A DNA stretch of 64,000 nt from Cryptomeria japonica (GCF_030272615.1 NC_081412.1:683836583-683900582), one strand, 5' to 3'. Shown: positions 32,517 through 46,100, counted from the stretch's first letter. Notes: generated from the letters alone by a model not told the origin. Program-made: numbers and translations.

Positions 32517-34140
32517 ACCACAAAAATGTGTTAGCCCTGGGGCATCATGTATTGTCCATAGAAGCATCGCATGGAATTGAAATTGTCTTTGTCATATTAG
32601 TCTAGAAACGTCATACATAGTGACACCATTCCATAACTCTAGCAACTCGTCGATAAGAGGCTCGATATATACATTCATATCTTTAACTTGGTACGTACCT
32701 AATCGAATGAACAAAAACATTACATAATTATTATGACCATTTTATTGCAATATTTATAATTAAATGTAGACGACTATATTTAAATGATAAAATACCTGGA
32801 ACAATCATTTCCAACATTATGTGCTCCCTCTTTATTGACATCCATGGAGGAATGTTATTGTTGATAATAAAATCTGGCCACATTGAGTAAACAGATCTCA
32901 TCTTTCCAAATGGATTGACACCCTCCGCTGCCAATGAAAGCCTGAGATTACGAGGTTCTTCTTTAAAGTGTGGCCACTTTTCCTCTATGTCCATAAATCC
33001 TGAACCATCCATAGGAATTTGAATAATGTCATCTCGACTTCTATTGTGTGCATGGTAATCCATAAATTGTGCCAATTTAGTGCACTTGAATAATCATTGC
33101 ATACGTGGAATAATGGGAATGTAGTGAAGAACCTTGCGAGGAACCCTTTTTGTTATTTGGTCTATTTGATATCTACTAAGATGACATTCAGGGCATTCAA
33201 TTCAAAATTCATGTTGTTTGTGATATATAATATGATCATTGGGACAAGCATCTATTGCTTGATACTCCATTCCAATATCTTTCATAATGGTAGATAATTC
33301 TCGGTATGAGTGAGGTAGAATATTTGATGGTGGTAACAAAAACTCACCTATCAATCTACAACAAAAAAATATAATTTGTTAATATAAATAATATTAATGG
33401 TACAACATGATTCACCATTTATTATGACATATATGACATACCTTAACATACGTGAGATTGTTATGTTGGATAAACCATTCATAACCTTCAAGTTCACCAA
33501 CAACAATACAACAGAGAGAAGAGTTGTATGCAAGCCTTCGTAAAGGGCCTCAGATGCCTACTCAAGTAGAGGGACATCACGAACAACATCAAGGTCATCT
33601 TCATCATCATGATCAGTTGCGCAAGTACTAAATGTGTCATGGATTAATGTATTTGTACCATCATCTTCAATTGTGTTTTGTGGCTCATGATCATCATCTT
33701 CCATGGGATCATTATCTTTAGCTTCGATATTCACACCTCCATTTTCATCCACTTTCAAAACCATATTCTTTGGGTTGTGTTGATCCATATCATGTGCTCT
33801 GGGGTGCTCGATCTATGTAATATTGATAAACATAAATAAACCATGATCATGAGCTCATCATCAATTGATTTCTTATGTATATAAATTGTTAAAACGATAT
33901 AATGAAAAACTTACCAATGGATGATAATCATGTCCACCTTCAATGTGACCATGCAGCCTACAATGTTTCTTAGTTGTTTTGATTAGAAGTCTTCTAATCT
34001 TTAACCCCTTACAAATTTTGTAGGGACTAACATTTTCCATCACCTTTTCTTTTCAAGTTAGACCACAATCTAGCAATTGTCTTCTTATTTTGTTGTTTGC
34101 CGATATTGTTTGACATGGTCTTTCTTCACAGGCAAGAAAA
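32517..34140 (-). pseudogene. CACTA copy 2: tnp2 fragment right of the TR-GAG insertion
   Basis: Continues copy 1 homology from 13030 to 14656: transposase_21 segments (32731-33075, FKEEPRNLRLSLAAEGVNPFGKM), an acidic linker (33558-33788) and the N-terminal zinc-finger exon (about 33915-34117). The first-intron donor is intact here (GGTAAG). In-frame stops and frameshifts (for example near 33095 and 33535) break the protein. The 3' half of the gene is missing where Copia B lies. Homology with copy 1 ends at GGCAAGAAAAT. Confidence 0.88.
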
Positions 34141-37100
34141 TTGGGCTATAGAACTAGTTATATAGAAGTTAAAATGTTAGTTATGAAATCACGTTTCAGT
34201 ATAATATACCAAATTAAATTACTTGAACATAGAAATTATGCAAATTGAACGAAAACCATTTAACTCTTCTTTTTCATCTCAAAACATATCTAATGGCTTT
34301 GTGGTATGCAATCCTTTTATCATATCTTAAGTTGACTAATGCCTAATTGGGGTAATCCATGAGTGTCTAATGTGAATTCATTATCAATGTTGTGAAGTCA
34401 TCAAGAGTATGGTGATAGTCATTCCTTATAGGATCCTCTCAATACTATCCAAATCAGTCTAAAAGGAAAGCAACTATCCATTCCCATGCTCATGCATACT
34501 TACATGACTAATGATGCCCTTGTGTATCATAAATATTGGAGAGACCTTATCTGACTTTCCTAATCAATGTGGTTGTTGTCCTAATATGAAATATTGAGTT
34601 CTACCCTTGCCTCTGCATCAAACTTCTCACATCATGTTTCTTCAACAAAACACACTAATATGAATTGAGCCAAAACCATGAGGATAGGGTCAAGTATCAT
34701 GGAAACTAATCATAATACATGAAGACAGGGTTCACACATAAGTGTTGGCTCTCAACAATGCCACACTTCCAAAATTGTCAGTCTCAAGACTTCTCCTATT
34801 GGGTCAACACTCATTGATGGCCACAAGGCCAAATCAATGTATCTAGGCTTCAAAATCCTTACTCTAGGCTTGGAGGACCCTACACAAGGTCTATGAACAC
34901 TCACTTGTTATTACAATAGAAAGAGCCTTCCTCTAGAACTTTGTTTGCAATTCACACAACATTGGTAATCATTGTTATGATGGATGGTCTATTAGGACTG
35001 TAAATAAAATGTTTATTCTTTTTCCACCATTTGAAACTAAAACAAGGTATTTGACTTTGTAGGGTCCCCACACATCACTTCAACAACAAACATCAGGCAA
35101 TTCAACCTTTTTCCTTCTCAATGCATTTTTTTTTGTCTTTCACTAGTTTTCTCAGTCTGATACATAGGGATATCACACCTTTCATGGCATCATCATAAGC
35201 GCCTTCCAATATGTATTCCTTTCATATTTTAAGTGCCTACACACTATGTTCTTGTTAAGTATTGATGTAGTCTTAAGAAATCGCATGACTCCATTACATG
35301 TCCACACTTGGGTTTACAAACACAACTTTGTCAAAACAAAAACAATATCACTAGTAAAACTATGACTGTGACAATCAATACCCCTAGGACACTCGTAGAA
35401 ATTTAATCTATTTCATTTGGTTTTGATTCACAAACCCTTTCAAAGGTTGCATAGGGTCCCCTCACCCCTCTCTCTATCATCAACCACTTCAAAATACCAA
35501 TCGCTTGGTCTTTCCACCAGATTCTTCACTCTTACTGCCTTTTACTGTCTGATACATAGAGATATCAAACTGTCCTCATGCCCAAACACGTACCAAATCT
35601 AATTTGGAGCCCTGCACACAACATCATATGATACATAGCATGAAAAATGCTCTTCCCACACATATGGGTGAATTTATATGCATGGGAGACCAAACTATAC
35701 ATTATTTACTCCTCTCAGTAAACACTAGGCAGGGTTTTGACATTTTTTGGAAAAACTATGATATCTTCTTTAAAACACTATGAAATTCAATGCCACAAAA
35801 AGGAAAAATGAAGTTAACTCTATAAAATGCAATCTTGTATTTATTTTTAATCGATACTTTCCTACATTATTTGATCTGCCATCTTGTTAGAAATTTCATC
35901 TCTCTTATGCTTTCATGGATGTCGCATCCTGTTACAAACCTCACATTTTGGCACTGGCAGAAAGGATTTTAGCAAATGTTGTGGAATATGGATTTTACAT
36001 CTACCAATTGTCATTCCATCTTGTGCATATGGTTTTTACATGTAGAAGAAACAAATTTGATAAATAGGCCATATGGTGGATGATAAGTGAAGGATGTAAG
36101 TACTAAAGGTGTGGCACTAGTGGCTTTGGTACATGAAGGTGATTAGAGGTTGTGGAAGGAGAAATGGTGGAAGTTGGACCTATGGTAGAGGTGGGAGTAG
36201 ATCTTATTTACGCATGAAAATTTTAAGCTAATACTCATAAAATAGCTAGGAATCCAACTTAAGGCATTCTATTTGTTAATAAATTTCTCTACCATTGAGC
36301 TAGTGCCCCCTTTCTTAGCATTCCATTGTTGGCTTGAGTGTAGATTATTTTCAACACCCATTATAAGACACATTATAGGTTCTTGGGGCTCCTAACCTAA
36401 CCTAGCTTTGATAACATTTTGAGCTAATACTCATGGACTAGTTAGGTTACCAAGATATGACCTTCTATTTGTTGTTAGAATGTGATCTATGACTAAGTAT
36501 TAGAGGATCTTACTAACTTGGGTATCATGCTTTTATGTGTCTCTGACATGACTCCTAGTAACTATATAAGGATCTTACTAGTCCTAGATCTATGCCTTGT
36601 CTTTTTGATATGGTTCCTAGTGAGAATATATGAATCTTACTAGTTCTAAATGTCGTAACTTTGTGTTTTGCATGCTCCATGTGTGTTACCAATGTTACTC
36701 ATATTACTCACTTTGTACTTCCCTTTTATCTCAATATTTTAGATTGACAATATCATAAGTCTTCGGAGCTAGCACCTTTCCAAACTTGTAGTCATCTTGA
36801 CTCTTCAATATCTTGGTGAAAGAATATTTGGTTTCTCCATATTTTCCCAAGAGTACATGAGCATAATTTCATACTCTTGCTAAGAGGGGGCTAAATATTG
36901 CATCATAAGTTGTATCTCTTTATAAATATACACTAGGTTTGGACTCACTTTAGTGGTTGTGCCTTATTTATGCCTAATTGTACTTAGGTTTTAGAATGTT
37001 TCCATAAATTTGGTTCATTCCCTTATTCATGATGTTTCTCATGGCTCAATTTTCTAGGACTAGGATCTTGGGAACCCTTATTCATAGCAACTGGACCTAA

Positions 37101-37491
37101 AATTTGAAAGATGAATGTTGGATTCGCAAATACTAGGAATTTCCTCTCCAAATTTGGAATTTTCCAAAAGTTTAATTTGAAAAGGTGCAAGCTACATAGA
37201 TACAAGTCTATTTCTCATTTCAAACCCCTATAAACTCCAACCCACATTTACCAATTTTTCAATCAAGCAATTCAAATCAATTGAGAATAGATCTATAATC
37301 AAGGAACAAGGCATTCAAAGATACAACTTTGTTACATCAGTTATGATCAACTACATTATGTTTTTTCATGATGAAAGCATACACTAACATGTTCTAGAAA
37401 CATTAAAGAATTTCAAAATTGAGGTATATTTGTCAATTTTTTGTTTACATATATGTTTGGAACATATTAACACAAACTGTAATGTTATGAA
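34141..37491. other. No recognisable gene
   Basis: AT-rich DNA with short ORFs only. A diverged internal duplication is visible: 35040-35230 and 35400-35640 share GGGTCCCC, then about 90 bp later CTGATACATAG(G/A)GATATCA. Another pair, GAGCTAATACTCATG-like, lies at 36227 and 36420. No domain was recognised. Confidence 0.5.
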
Positions 37492-39172
37492 GCTTCCTCT
37501 ACTAGATACCTCCCTAGAACTGGTTCAAGATGACTCTCACACACATTTGTAAATGTGCAAGGAAACACAGATATGCCTAAGTATGAGAGCATAGTATAAC
37601 TGTGGTATGTATATGACAATGACAAGCCTTATGTATAGGTCTAAGGAAAAGAATTGTGAGCAACACATCACTTTGAAGAACACATTAAAAGAAGACATAG
37701 AAAGGAATAGCTACACCAACAAAATAGTGAGTAAGAAGTAAACAAAGCCAAGTTTCATTGAAAATATAGTAAAGATCTTCTAGGATAGTGTTAAGAGTAG
37801 ACACAAAGCCTCCTAAATAAGTCAATAATAAGAACCAAATACACATGGAAAAGTACAAGTGATAACAGTCCTAGCCAAATTAATAATAGTGAGATCATGG
37901 GCAAAGATTTGAAATGTAAATCTCAATGACAACCCAACCAAAGAGAAAAAGTTAGGACAAAGCCTATAAAAAAGAGATAGCCACAAAATAGTAACAAGTA
38001 GTCTATACACAATAAGATAGATCAATCTATGGTATAAATCATAGAACAACTAAAATCATGAACCTTAATACCATGAAGAGAAAACCCAAAAAGTTAATTT
38101 TGATAGTGAGATAAGTCATGAAGAATCCTCAAGTAGAGAGACTATATATTTGGCTAGTAAGAGGGCAACATATAGGAAAAGATAGTAAGAAAGAGCCATC
38201 ACTTTCATTGGAAACATAGTCAAAATGATAAAATCATTGTCAAATTATATACATAAAAGACTCGGACCAAATCTAAGAATAGAGATAAAGTAGTAAAATG
38301 GATGTTCACTATCAAACAAGAAAGAGAGTAGTCTCAAAACACCAAAACACTTTATGATAATTGAACAGAAGACTTGGTCTGCAACTCTATCTTGTCTTTT
38401 CAATGATGATGAAGGCTCTTGTAGAATTAGTTGTGCACTGTATTTCCATCTGTGTTCTAATCCTTAGCTTTCAAGATCACCATGTTTTGGGTATGGGGTG
38501 ATCATTGTTTTTTCTCTCACTACTGCTATGGTACTCATTGATATTGATATTGAACCCAAATCACAAGACTGGGTTGTCCCTTTACTTCCTCTAGGACTGT
38601 GTAGGTATTCATTATCATTGTGATCTTTGACTGTAAATGAAAATTTGTGTGTTGTAATCCTAAAGATTGTTTACACATATAATGAACTTATTGTTTTCCT
38701 CTCATGAGGACCTCTATCTTGGCTATTCTATTTAATACTTTATGAATGTGTACTTTGTGACATTTAAAATAACTATGACTCCCATCTAAAATTACTTTAA
38801 ATGTGATCTAACATGGTGATGATGTCATTATTTTATTTGAAGTTAATGATGACTGACAATCATTTTCATTGATAAGACTATTGTGATAACATGCGCTTCA
38901 TTTAACTATAAAATCTGACTTAGACTATCGTTTACTCCTTTTAATTCTTATTCATAGGTATATATCCCTGTGCTTTTGACTGTTGTAACTTATAGCTGCT
39001 TTTTTGTCTTCTAGGCCTAGATACATCTTCATGAAACTAATTATTTGGAAAGATGCATGTTGTGGTTGATCATAACTGTAATAATCAAGTCTCTTTAAAT
39101 TAGATGCTTTATAGTATGGTCTCAGACTTAGGCATATCTGCTTCCTCTACTAGATACCTCCCTAGAACTGGT
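37492..39172. repeat. 1.6-kb segment bounded by 33-bp direct and 29-bp inverted repeats
   Basis: An identical 33-bp sequence starting GCTTCCTCTACTAG occurs at 37492-37524 and 39140-39172. Inside these, 37569-37597 (AGATATGCCTAAG...) is matched in inverse orientation by 39111-39139, 26 of 29 bases. The right inverted repeat touches the right direct repeat directly, while the left pair is 44 bp apart. No protein is encoded between them. It may be a small non-autonomous transposon or a rearranged duplication. Confidence 0.55.
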
Positions 39173-39544
39173 AAGCTCATTCTTCATTATGTATACGTCT
39201 ATTCTAGTGCCCTTCAAGGCGTATAGAATTCATGGTGGTGAAAGGGGAATACTGAACATCGACAACCGAGACATGGGGACAACATTAAAAGACTTTTGAT
39301 AATGTTGACCTAGGAATGACAAAGCATGGGTAGTTGTGAAATGCAGTGGATAGCTCAAGAAATGGGTGGGAGGCAAGCAATTACTCATATATGCAAATCA
39401 ATGAATAAAGGTGAAGATTCAGTTACCTCGAATTGTGAAGATTCTACCCAAGAAATTCCATAAATTATGCAAATCCAAAGATTCAATGAATGAAGGTGAA
39501 GATTCAGAAAATCCTCATATTATGCAAATCCGAAATGAAGGTGA

Positions 39545-39879
39545 AGATTCTACCTCAAATGGGGAGTGTGTCGTTTGATCTTGCCATGGGTTGAGCTCGA
39601 TGCGAAAGCTTGCATAGGATTGCAAATGTCACAAATGACTTGCCCTCTTTTTTTTTAAAGTATAATGCCCATTGTTGTCACAATTTTGACGAACATGGAC
39701 ACTTTTTTGAAAAAAAAAACAAAGTTCATTACTAATGTCTTCTTTGTCGAAACCAAATGTGAAATTATCATAGGAATTCCAATGAATTCATGCATTTCTT
39801 AAAAAAAAATCAAATTTGGTCACAATATACCTTCTCCATCGGAAACCTCCATCAGAATTATAGACTAAATATATTAGTG
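39545..39879. repeat. Dispersed repeat copy 2 ending in TTAGTG
   Basis: Aligns with 16880-17226, including the tandem CTTTTTTGAAAAAAAA/CTTCTTTGTCGAAACC and CTTAAAAAAAAATC/CCTTCTCCATCGGAAACC units, and ends at the same TATTAGTG. The next bases belong to the plant mobile domain gene, so this edge looks like an insertion boundary. Confidence 0.7.
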
Positions 39880-39882
39880 TCC

Positions 39883-40871
39883 ATATTTGTAGCAGTGTGC
39901 AAGTCATCAGGTTATATCCCTGTCCAAACATGTACTCTCATAGGTCATGGTAGAGGTGGGATAGCATGCTCCACCTCCAGGAGAATACCCTCTGATGTCT
40001 CTCCATGTCTCTAACTGCATAAGTGAGACTGTCATGCATATGTGTGTTGCGCCCATCAAGATACATGACTAATGCAATGGTCACAATCATCAGCTATCTC
40101 ACTAGCAGAATCTCACTAGTGGGATGTAGGAGCCAACTGATCATAATGTGGCCCCTCATCTCATGGGGCATCTCTCTCCTGATGCAGTAGACCTTCTCCC
40201 TCCTATAACTGGTATCGGTGTAGTCAGCTCGGTATCTCATTGTCTCTCTCCTAACAGGAAGATGGAGTATGCGGTATACATCCTCAAGTGTCACCATCAT
40301 CTCCCCCATGGGTAGCAGAAAGTTGTAGGTATTCGCATCCCATCTCTCCATAAGTGCCATCAGCATCATCAGATGGAACTTGATGGTGGGAATGGTCATC
40401 ACATACCACAACCCTACTACACGAAGCAACTCTCTATCCTTTGGTAAGAGCCTCAAAATTTGACTCTGCAGGCTCTGAAAGGTGTGACCAACAATATGAT
40501 CATAGATATAGGGAAGAATTTGCAAAATTGAAAAACATGAAATCATCAGTAATCACTCAATCAATCATAATCATCTAACATAGAGTATCATCAATAAATT
40601 ATATCTATCTGACGCTTGATCCCATGTGACCCTTGGTCACTTTGAGCTAGGACTAGGGTGCCCAGGGAGGACTAAGGTACCCTAGGGCCCAAACAAGGGG
40701 CACATGTAGGATCTAGGTGATGACATCATCAATTTTAAAAATCAATGCAATCAATGAAGTCAAAGAAGAGTCAATGGAATGTCAACTCACCTGGTCGAGT
40801 AGTCTGCAAGTCAAAACAACTTGGTGCAAGATCTCCATCCATGTAGGTAGCTCGGGTCGATGTTGAGGCAT
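39883..40871 (-). pseudogene. Plant mobile domain (PMD) gene fragment
   Basis: Exon 1 (40791-40871) starts MPQHRPELPTWMEIL and ends in a perfect GTGAGT donor. A 316-bp intron ends TTTCAG. Exon 2 from 40474 encodes LLPKDRELLRVVGLW, NFLLPMGEMMVTLEDVYRIL and HLPVRRE, the core of the aminotransferase-like plant mobile domain (PF10536). This domain occurs in MAIN-like nuclear proteins and in transposon-carried copies. A 14-bp tandem duplication (40096-40109 and 40110-40123, ATCTCACTAG...) shifts the frame. The downstream part (VTIALVMYLDGRNT ... WRWSMLSHLYHDL*E) continues in another frame to about 39883, with a further stop. The gene then meets the TAGTG-ended repeat. It is probably inactive. Confidence 0.8.
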
Positions 40872-41597
40872 GATGACTAATAAGTGGGCTCCTCTACAGT
40901 GAATAATGCTGGAAGTCAAAAAGTGACAAATGAAAGTGCCACTTTCATATTTATAAGATATGCACTTTTTCATTTTTATGATTTTAAGTTATAAACCCTA
41001 ATTTCACCCTTTTTCACTCAATCTATCATAACTTATAGTTCCATGCTTGGTTTAGCACCTGCCTTAGTGTGTTTTGCATCTTGCATTTCTCATCTCCTTT
41101 AAGTATTTAATTAATTAATTTAATTAAATCTAGGTTCATATTTCACATCTTCACCTGTTGTAAAGTTGGGCCCTTTACTCTACTCGTGTGACCCTTTTCA
41201 TTTTATCCCTTCATTAAATCATTAAATCATAAACCCTAATTATGTCGTATTTTGATCTTTAAGGCCCGATTTTGCATATCAAAACATTTGGAAATCAGCT
41301 GTAACTTTGGGATTCACTCTAATATAATATCATCATATCTAACAACCTTGAAATATTTGGTGAAAAGTTGGTCGGACCATGTGCACTTTGCACATGATCC
41401 CTGACATTTTTCCCAAAATTTAGGGAGCATAATTCTATTATATTATAATGCTTAACCCCAAAATATTGGTAGGAAATTGAAATCCTAGGTTGGCCTAAAG
41501 TTAAAATTAAGATCTAGGGTTTCATACATAAGAGCTCTCTTTCTTCATTTGAAGGGGTCTTTCTAAGATCCAAGGGTAGGTTTTTGGAGCATAAAGA
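40872..41597. other. Spacer, with a relic of a TR-GAG-like leader at 41270-41430
   Basis: 41270-41430 is the reverse complement of a diverged copy of 31000-31125 in the TR-GAG leader. Shared short motifs in order are CAAAACAT, GGCTGTAACTTTGG-like, ATAATATC, GTGCA and CCCTGACATTTTT. It is therefore a plus-oriented relic of a related element. The rest has no recognised feature. Confidence 0.6.
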
Positions 41598-42829
41598 TGT
41601 TAGGATAACCGGTGGAAAATTGAGAGGGGGGGGGGGGGGAGTGAATCAGTTGTTAAAAGATTATAACATTTAATCCACTGAATAACCTTAATCAGATTAA
41701 GTACCGGTAAAGCAGAAACAAATACCGGTAAACAATGCAACTTAACAAATAAATAGATAATCAATGCAAAACAACCATACCACATAACACTGTGATTTGT
41801 ACATGGAAAACCCAAAAAGGGAAAAACCACGGTGGGAAGCCTACCCATAGTCAGATGATACTTCTGCAGAAAGTATGTGTGTTACAATGAAGGGCCTGCA
41901 CTTGCAGGAAGGCACATTGCCTAGAGCGTACTGCTCATTACAAAAGAGTCTCACTGACTACAGAGGTTAAAACCACCTCAAGAAGAATGGACAATAATAA
42001 AATAAAGTGAACTGCCAGAGATAGCATCTACAATGCCTGATTACAATCTCGGTTAAGCTCAATGTCCGAGGACTAAGTCCTCTTCTGAATCCAATTCGAT
42101 CACCAATGATCGACCAACTCCTCTGCCTGAATGATATTACAATATTCGCACATTACAATCCTTGACCATGACCTTTTCCACAACCATGATACTCTACAAA
42201 GAGTTTCTACCTTTTATTTATAGAAACCCTAAGGCCAAAACCAATTAGGTTGGCCACCTAAAATATATTACAATATAAATCCATATTACAATGATATGCC
42301 ATGTCGTCTTAAGACCAAAACAATAATAAAAAATTCATAGAACATCCCAAAACATCCTAGTAATGTGTAGAGTAAATGTTAGCATGATACCGGTCCATAA
42401 CCTAGATAGGTACCAGACCTATTCTAAGTCCACTACACCAAACCAATGTCTTCAAGTAGTTGAAGCATGATCAAAGAACATCTTCAACATCCTAAAAGCC
42501 ATCTAGAAGCTGGACCAACACCACTGATAAAGCCTTGAACCATGTGAGTAAGGGTTTACCAGAGTGTATAACAGCATCCAATTACCAAGTCCATACCAAT
42601 TGACCAATACATGCTACAGGAGCACATATCGCATGAAATCAAACATATCCCATAGATCCAAGCACGTCGGAAGTGTCCAACAGATAGTCTCATCTGTCGA
42701 TAACACTAGATCTCTTACCGATAACCAAAACCTATCTTCTTGTGCCAGTAACCAGCCATATCAGCTAGTGTTGACATCAATGACAAAACATCAATGCAAC
42801 ACATAATCAATTCATCCATGATGCCAACA
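41598..42829 (-). repeat. 3' LTR of Copia C (1.23 kb)
   Basis: Starts TGTTAGGATAACCGG and ends ATGCCAACA. It matches 47459-48717 along its length, but lacks about 37 bp present there (CTTATGCATACTATCAAG region, 48373-48412). It has a 14-base or so G tract at the shared box (41622-41649), longer than in the other LTR. Confidence 0.93.
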
Positions 42830-42845
42830 ATCTCCCCCTTTGGCA
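42830..42845 (-). promoter_or_regulatory. Polypurine tract of Copia C
   Basis: The minus strand reads GCCAAAGGGGGAGATT immediately before the 3' LTR, as in Copia B. Confidence 0.85.
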
Positions 42846-43191
42846 TTGATGGCAACACTATATGTGAAAAACATCTAAGTACCAAGAAGTGCCAAACAAG
42901 TCTCCCCCTGTGGAAGACAACCATCAATCTCCTGAATAACTCCCAATGAATGATATCTCTGTAAGGTTCTAAATACATCTCTCCCAATCACTATCTTTCC
43001 TCAATTTTCGCATCACTATCTCTCCCCCTTTGACATCAATGCCACAAATCTGACACAAATATCAAAGAAAGAATGAAAAACCTCTAAAACTCAAAGCTAA
43101 CTACTCCCTGTGAGTAGTAGTACCACTCATCAGTACCAAAATGAATAATGTCTCTGATAATGCATGTCGGACTGATGACAAACTGCATCAA

Positions 43192-46100
43192 TCAAGTCTC
43201 TACCAGAGGCACAGAAACCCCTAACTTGTCTCTCAAGTATTCAAATGAGTCCTTAGACAATGGTTTAGTGAATATGTCTGCAATCTATTCTTTTGTGTTC
43301 ACATAAACCAATTTGACTTCCTTTCCTTCTACCTTGTCCTTCAAAAATTTATACTTTATTGATATATGCTTAGTCTTAGAGTGAAATACCATATTCTTAG
43401 ACATGTCAATAGCTATAGAGTTATCACAGTCGATAACTACCAGTTCACTACAATTTACCCTGATATCCTTCAACATCTGCTTCATCCACAATACCTAAGT
43501 GCAATTAATTGTTGCTACAACATACTCAGCTTCTGCAATAGATAAAGAAATGCAAGACTATTTTTTGCTGATCCATGAAACCAATTTCATTCCAAGAAAG
43601 AAAGCTCCAGCAGAAGTCCTCTTCCTATCATGAGTATCTCCTACCCAATCAGAATCTGTATATGCACATAAAATGAAGTCATCATTCCTAGAATACCATA
43701 AACCATATTATGTTGTTCCTTGCAAATACCAGAATATCCTCTTTACTGCACATTCATGATTTTCTTTAGGATTACTTTGATATCTTGAAACAATACTTAT
43801 TGCATTCATAATATCCGGTCTAGTTTGAGTCAAATATAACAAACCACCTATCATAGATTTATACCTTGTTGGATTTACCGATGTAGAAGTGTCCTTGATA
43901 GATAATTTCTCACTTCTCACCATAAGAGTACTTACCGGTTTGGAATTATCCATACCAAACTTCTTCAAGAATCCCCTCAAATACTTAGTTTGACAGATAA
44001 AAATTCCTTTATTAGTTTGAGTAGTCTGCAAACCTAAGAAAAATCTCATTTCACCAATCATGGACATTTCAAATTCATTCTTCATATTGTTAGCAAATTC
44101 CATGCACAATTTATTTTCTCCTCCAAAAATGATATCATCAACAAATACTTCAATAATCAGAATATCATTGTCAGTGATCTTATAATATAAATTACTATCA
44201 GCACTGCCCTTAGTAAAACCAAGCTTCAAAAGATATTTATCCAACCTTGCATACCAAGCTCTAGGAGCCTGTTTCAAACCATATAAAGCTTTCTTTAATC
44301 TGCAAACCATATCTTTATCATCTGTCAATGAAAATCCATCAGGTTGCTCAATGTATACTTCTTCTTCAAGTTCACCATTCAAAAATGCACATTTGACATT
44401 CATTTGATAAACCTTATAGTTCTTATAAGTTGCATAGGCAAGAAATAGTCTAACAGCTTCAATTCTAGCTACAGGTGCAAAAGTTTCACCATAATCAATT
44501 CCTTCCATTTGAGAATATCCTTTACAAACCAATCTAGTCTTGTTTCTTACAACTTTACCATCCTCATTCAATTTATTCCTAGAAACCCATTTAGTTCTAA
44601 TCACATTCTTTTTTTTAGGTTGGGGAACTAAAGTCCAAGTTTCATTCTTCTCTATTTGATCTAATTCATCTTCCATAGCCTCTAACCAATGTTTATCCTT
44701 AAAAGCTTCAATAACAGTTGCTGGCTTAATTTGAGAAATAAGACATACCTCATCATTTTCTAGTCTCCTTCTTGTCATAACTCCCTTGTTCCTATCTCCA
44801 ATAATTTGATCTTTAGAATGATTTAATCTTACATACCTTGGTGTCTTCTGAATTTCAGGTTCATTGCTCTGATCATCAGTCACAGTTGAATTTTCAAATA
44901 GTGTTGGTGTAACTGTCTCAAATTATTGTATTGATTGAGTCATTGTCAGTTCTATTATGATCATTTCTACCATTGGTTCCCTGTCATATGATATTGATTG
45001 ATTTCTATACTGCTCATCCACTTTCACATTAACACTCTCCACAATTTTCTACAATCTTTTGTTATAACATCTATATGCTTTTCTTTGAATTGAATAACCA
45101 AGAAATATCCCTTCATCACATATAGGATCAAACTTCCAAGTAGAATCATCTCTTTTGATATAGCATTTAGTTCCAAAAATTCTGAAATATTTAACAGTAG
45201 GTGTATGTCCAAACCATAATTCATAAGGGGTCTTACCAGTGTCACCTTTGATATGAACTTTGTTAAATACGTAGACTGTTGCACTCACTGCTTCTCTCCA
45301 ATAGATATGAGGCAATTTAGCTTCAATCATCATAGATCTTGCTGCATCCAAAATAGTTATGTTCTTTCTTTCCATTACTCCATTCTGCTGAGGAGTCTGG
45401 GGTGTAGATAACTGTCTCCTTATGCTATTTTTCTCACAGTAATTGTTAAACTCATGAGAAGTGAATTCACTACCATGATCTGATCTCAGACATTTGATTT
45501 TTAATCCAGCTTTTGTTTCAACCTTCACCTTAAAAATATTGAATTTCTCAAAGGCTTCATACTTCTCCCTAAGAAAAGTCACCCACATCATTCTAGAATA
45601 GTCATCAATAATCAACATGAAAAACCTATCACCTTGAAAACTTCCAATCCTTGCTAGACCACATAAGTGAGTGTGAATCAAATCAGGTATATCATTAGAT
45701 TTATCATGTATTCTCTTAAAAGAACTTCTAACTTGATTTCCCAATTGACATTCCTTACATATCGGATTATGAGGCTTCACAATCCTAGGTATATCTCTAA
45801 CTGCCTTAGCTGAGCTGATCTTAACAATACAATCAAAATTAACATGACATGGCCTCTTATGCCATAACCAACTCTCATCAATATGAGCAATCAAACATGT
45901 CTTGTTACCAGTGTTCAAGTGAAAGATATTACCTCCAATCTGAAAACCAGTTTCAATCTTCAAAGCAGTCTTGTTAATGATTTTGTATTTTCTATATTTA
46001 AATTGAAGTTGGAAACCATTATCAACCAGTTGATCAACACTCAAAAGATTATGTTTTAAACCTTCTACATAATAGACATTATTAGTGTTATGTTTTCCAT

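Noticed and set aside
34141-37491. Possible gene in the long spacer
   Set aside because: Only short ORFs of random composition. The visible duplications (35040-35640) are non-coding.
45024-45284. 86-codon minus-strand ORF overlapping Copia C integrase
   Set aside because: It is in another frame and mostly a shadow of the polyprotein, though it covers the post-core integrase region.
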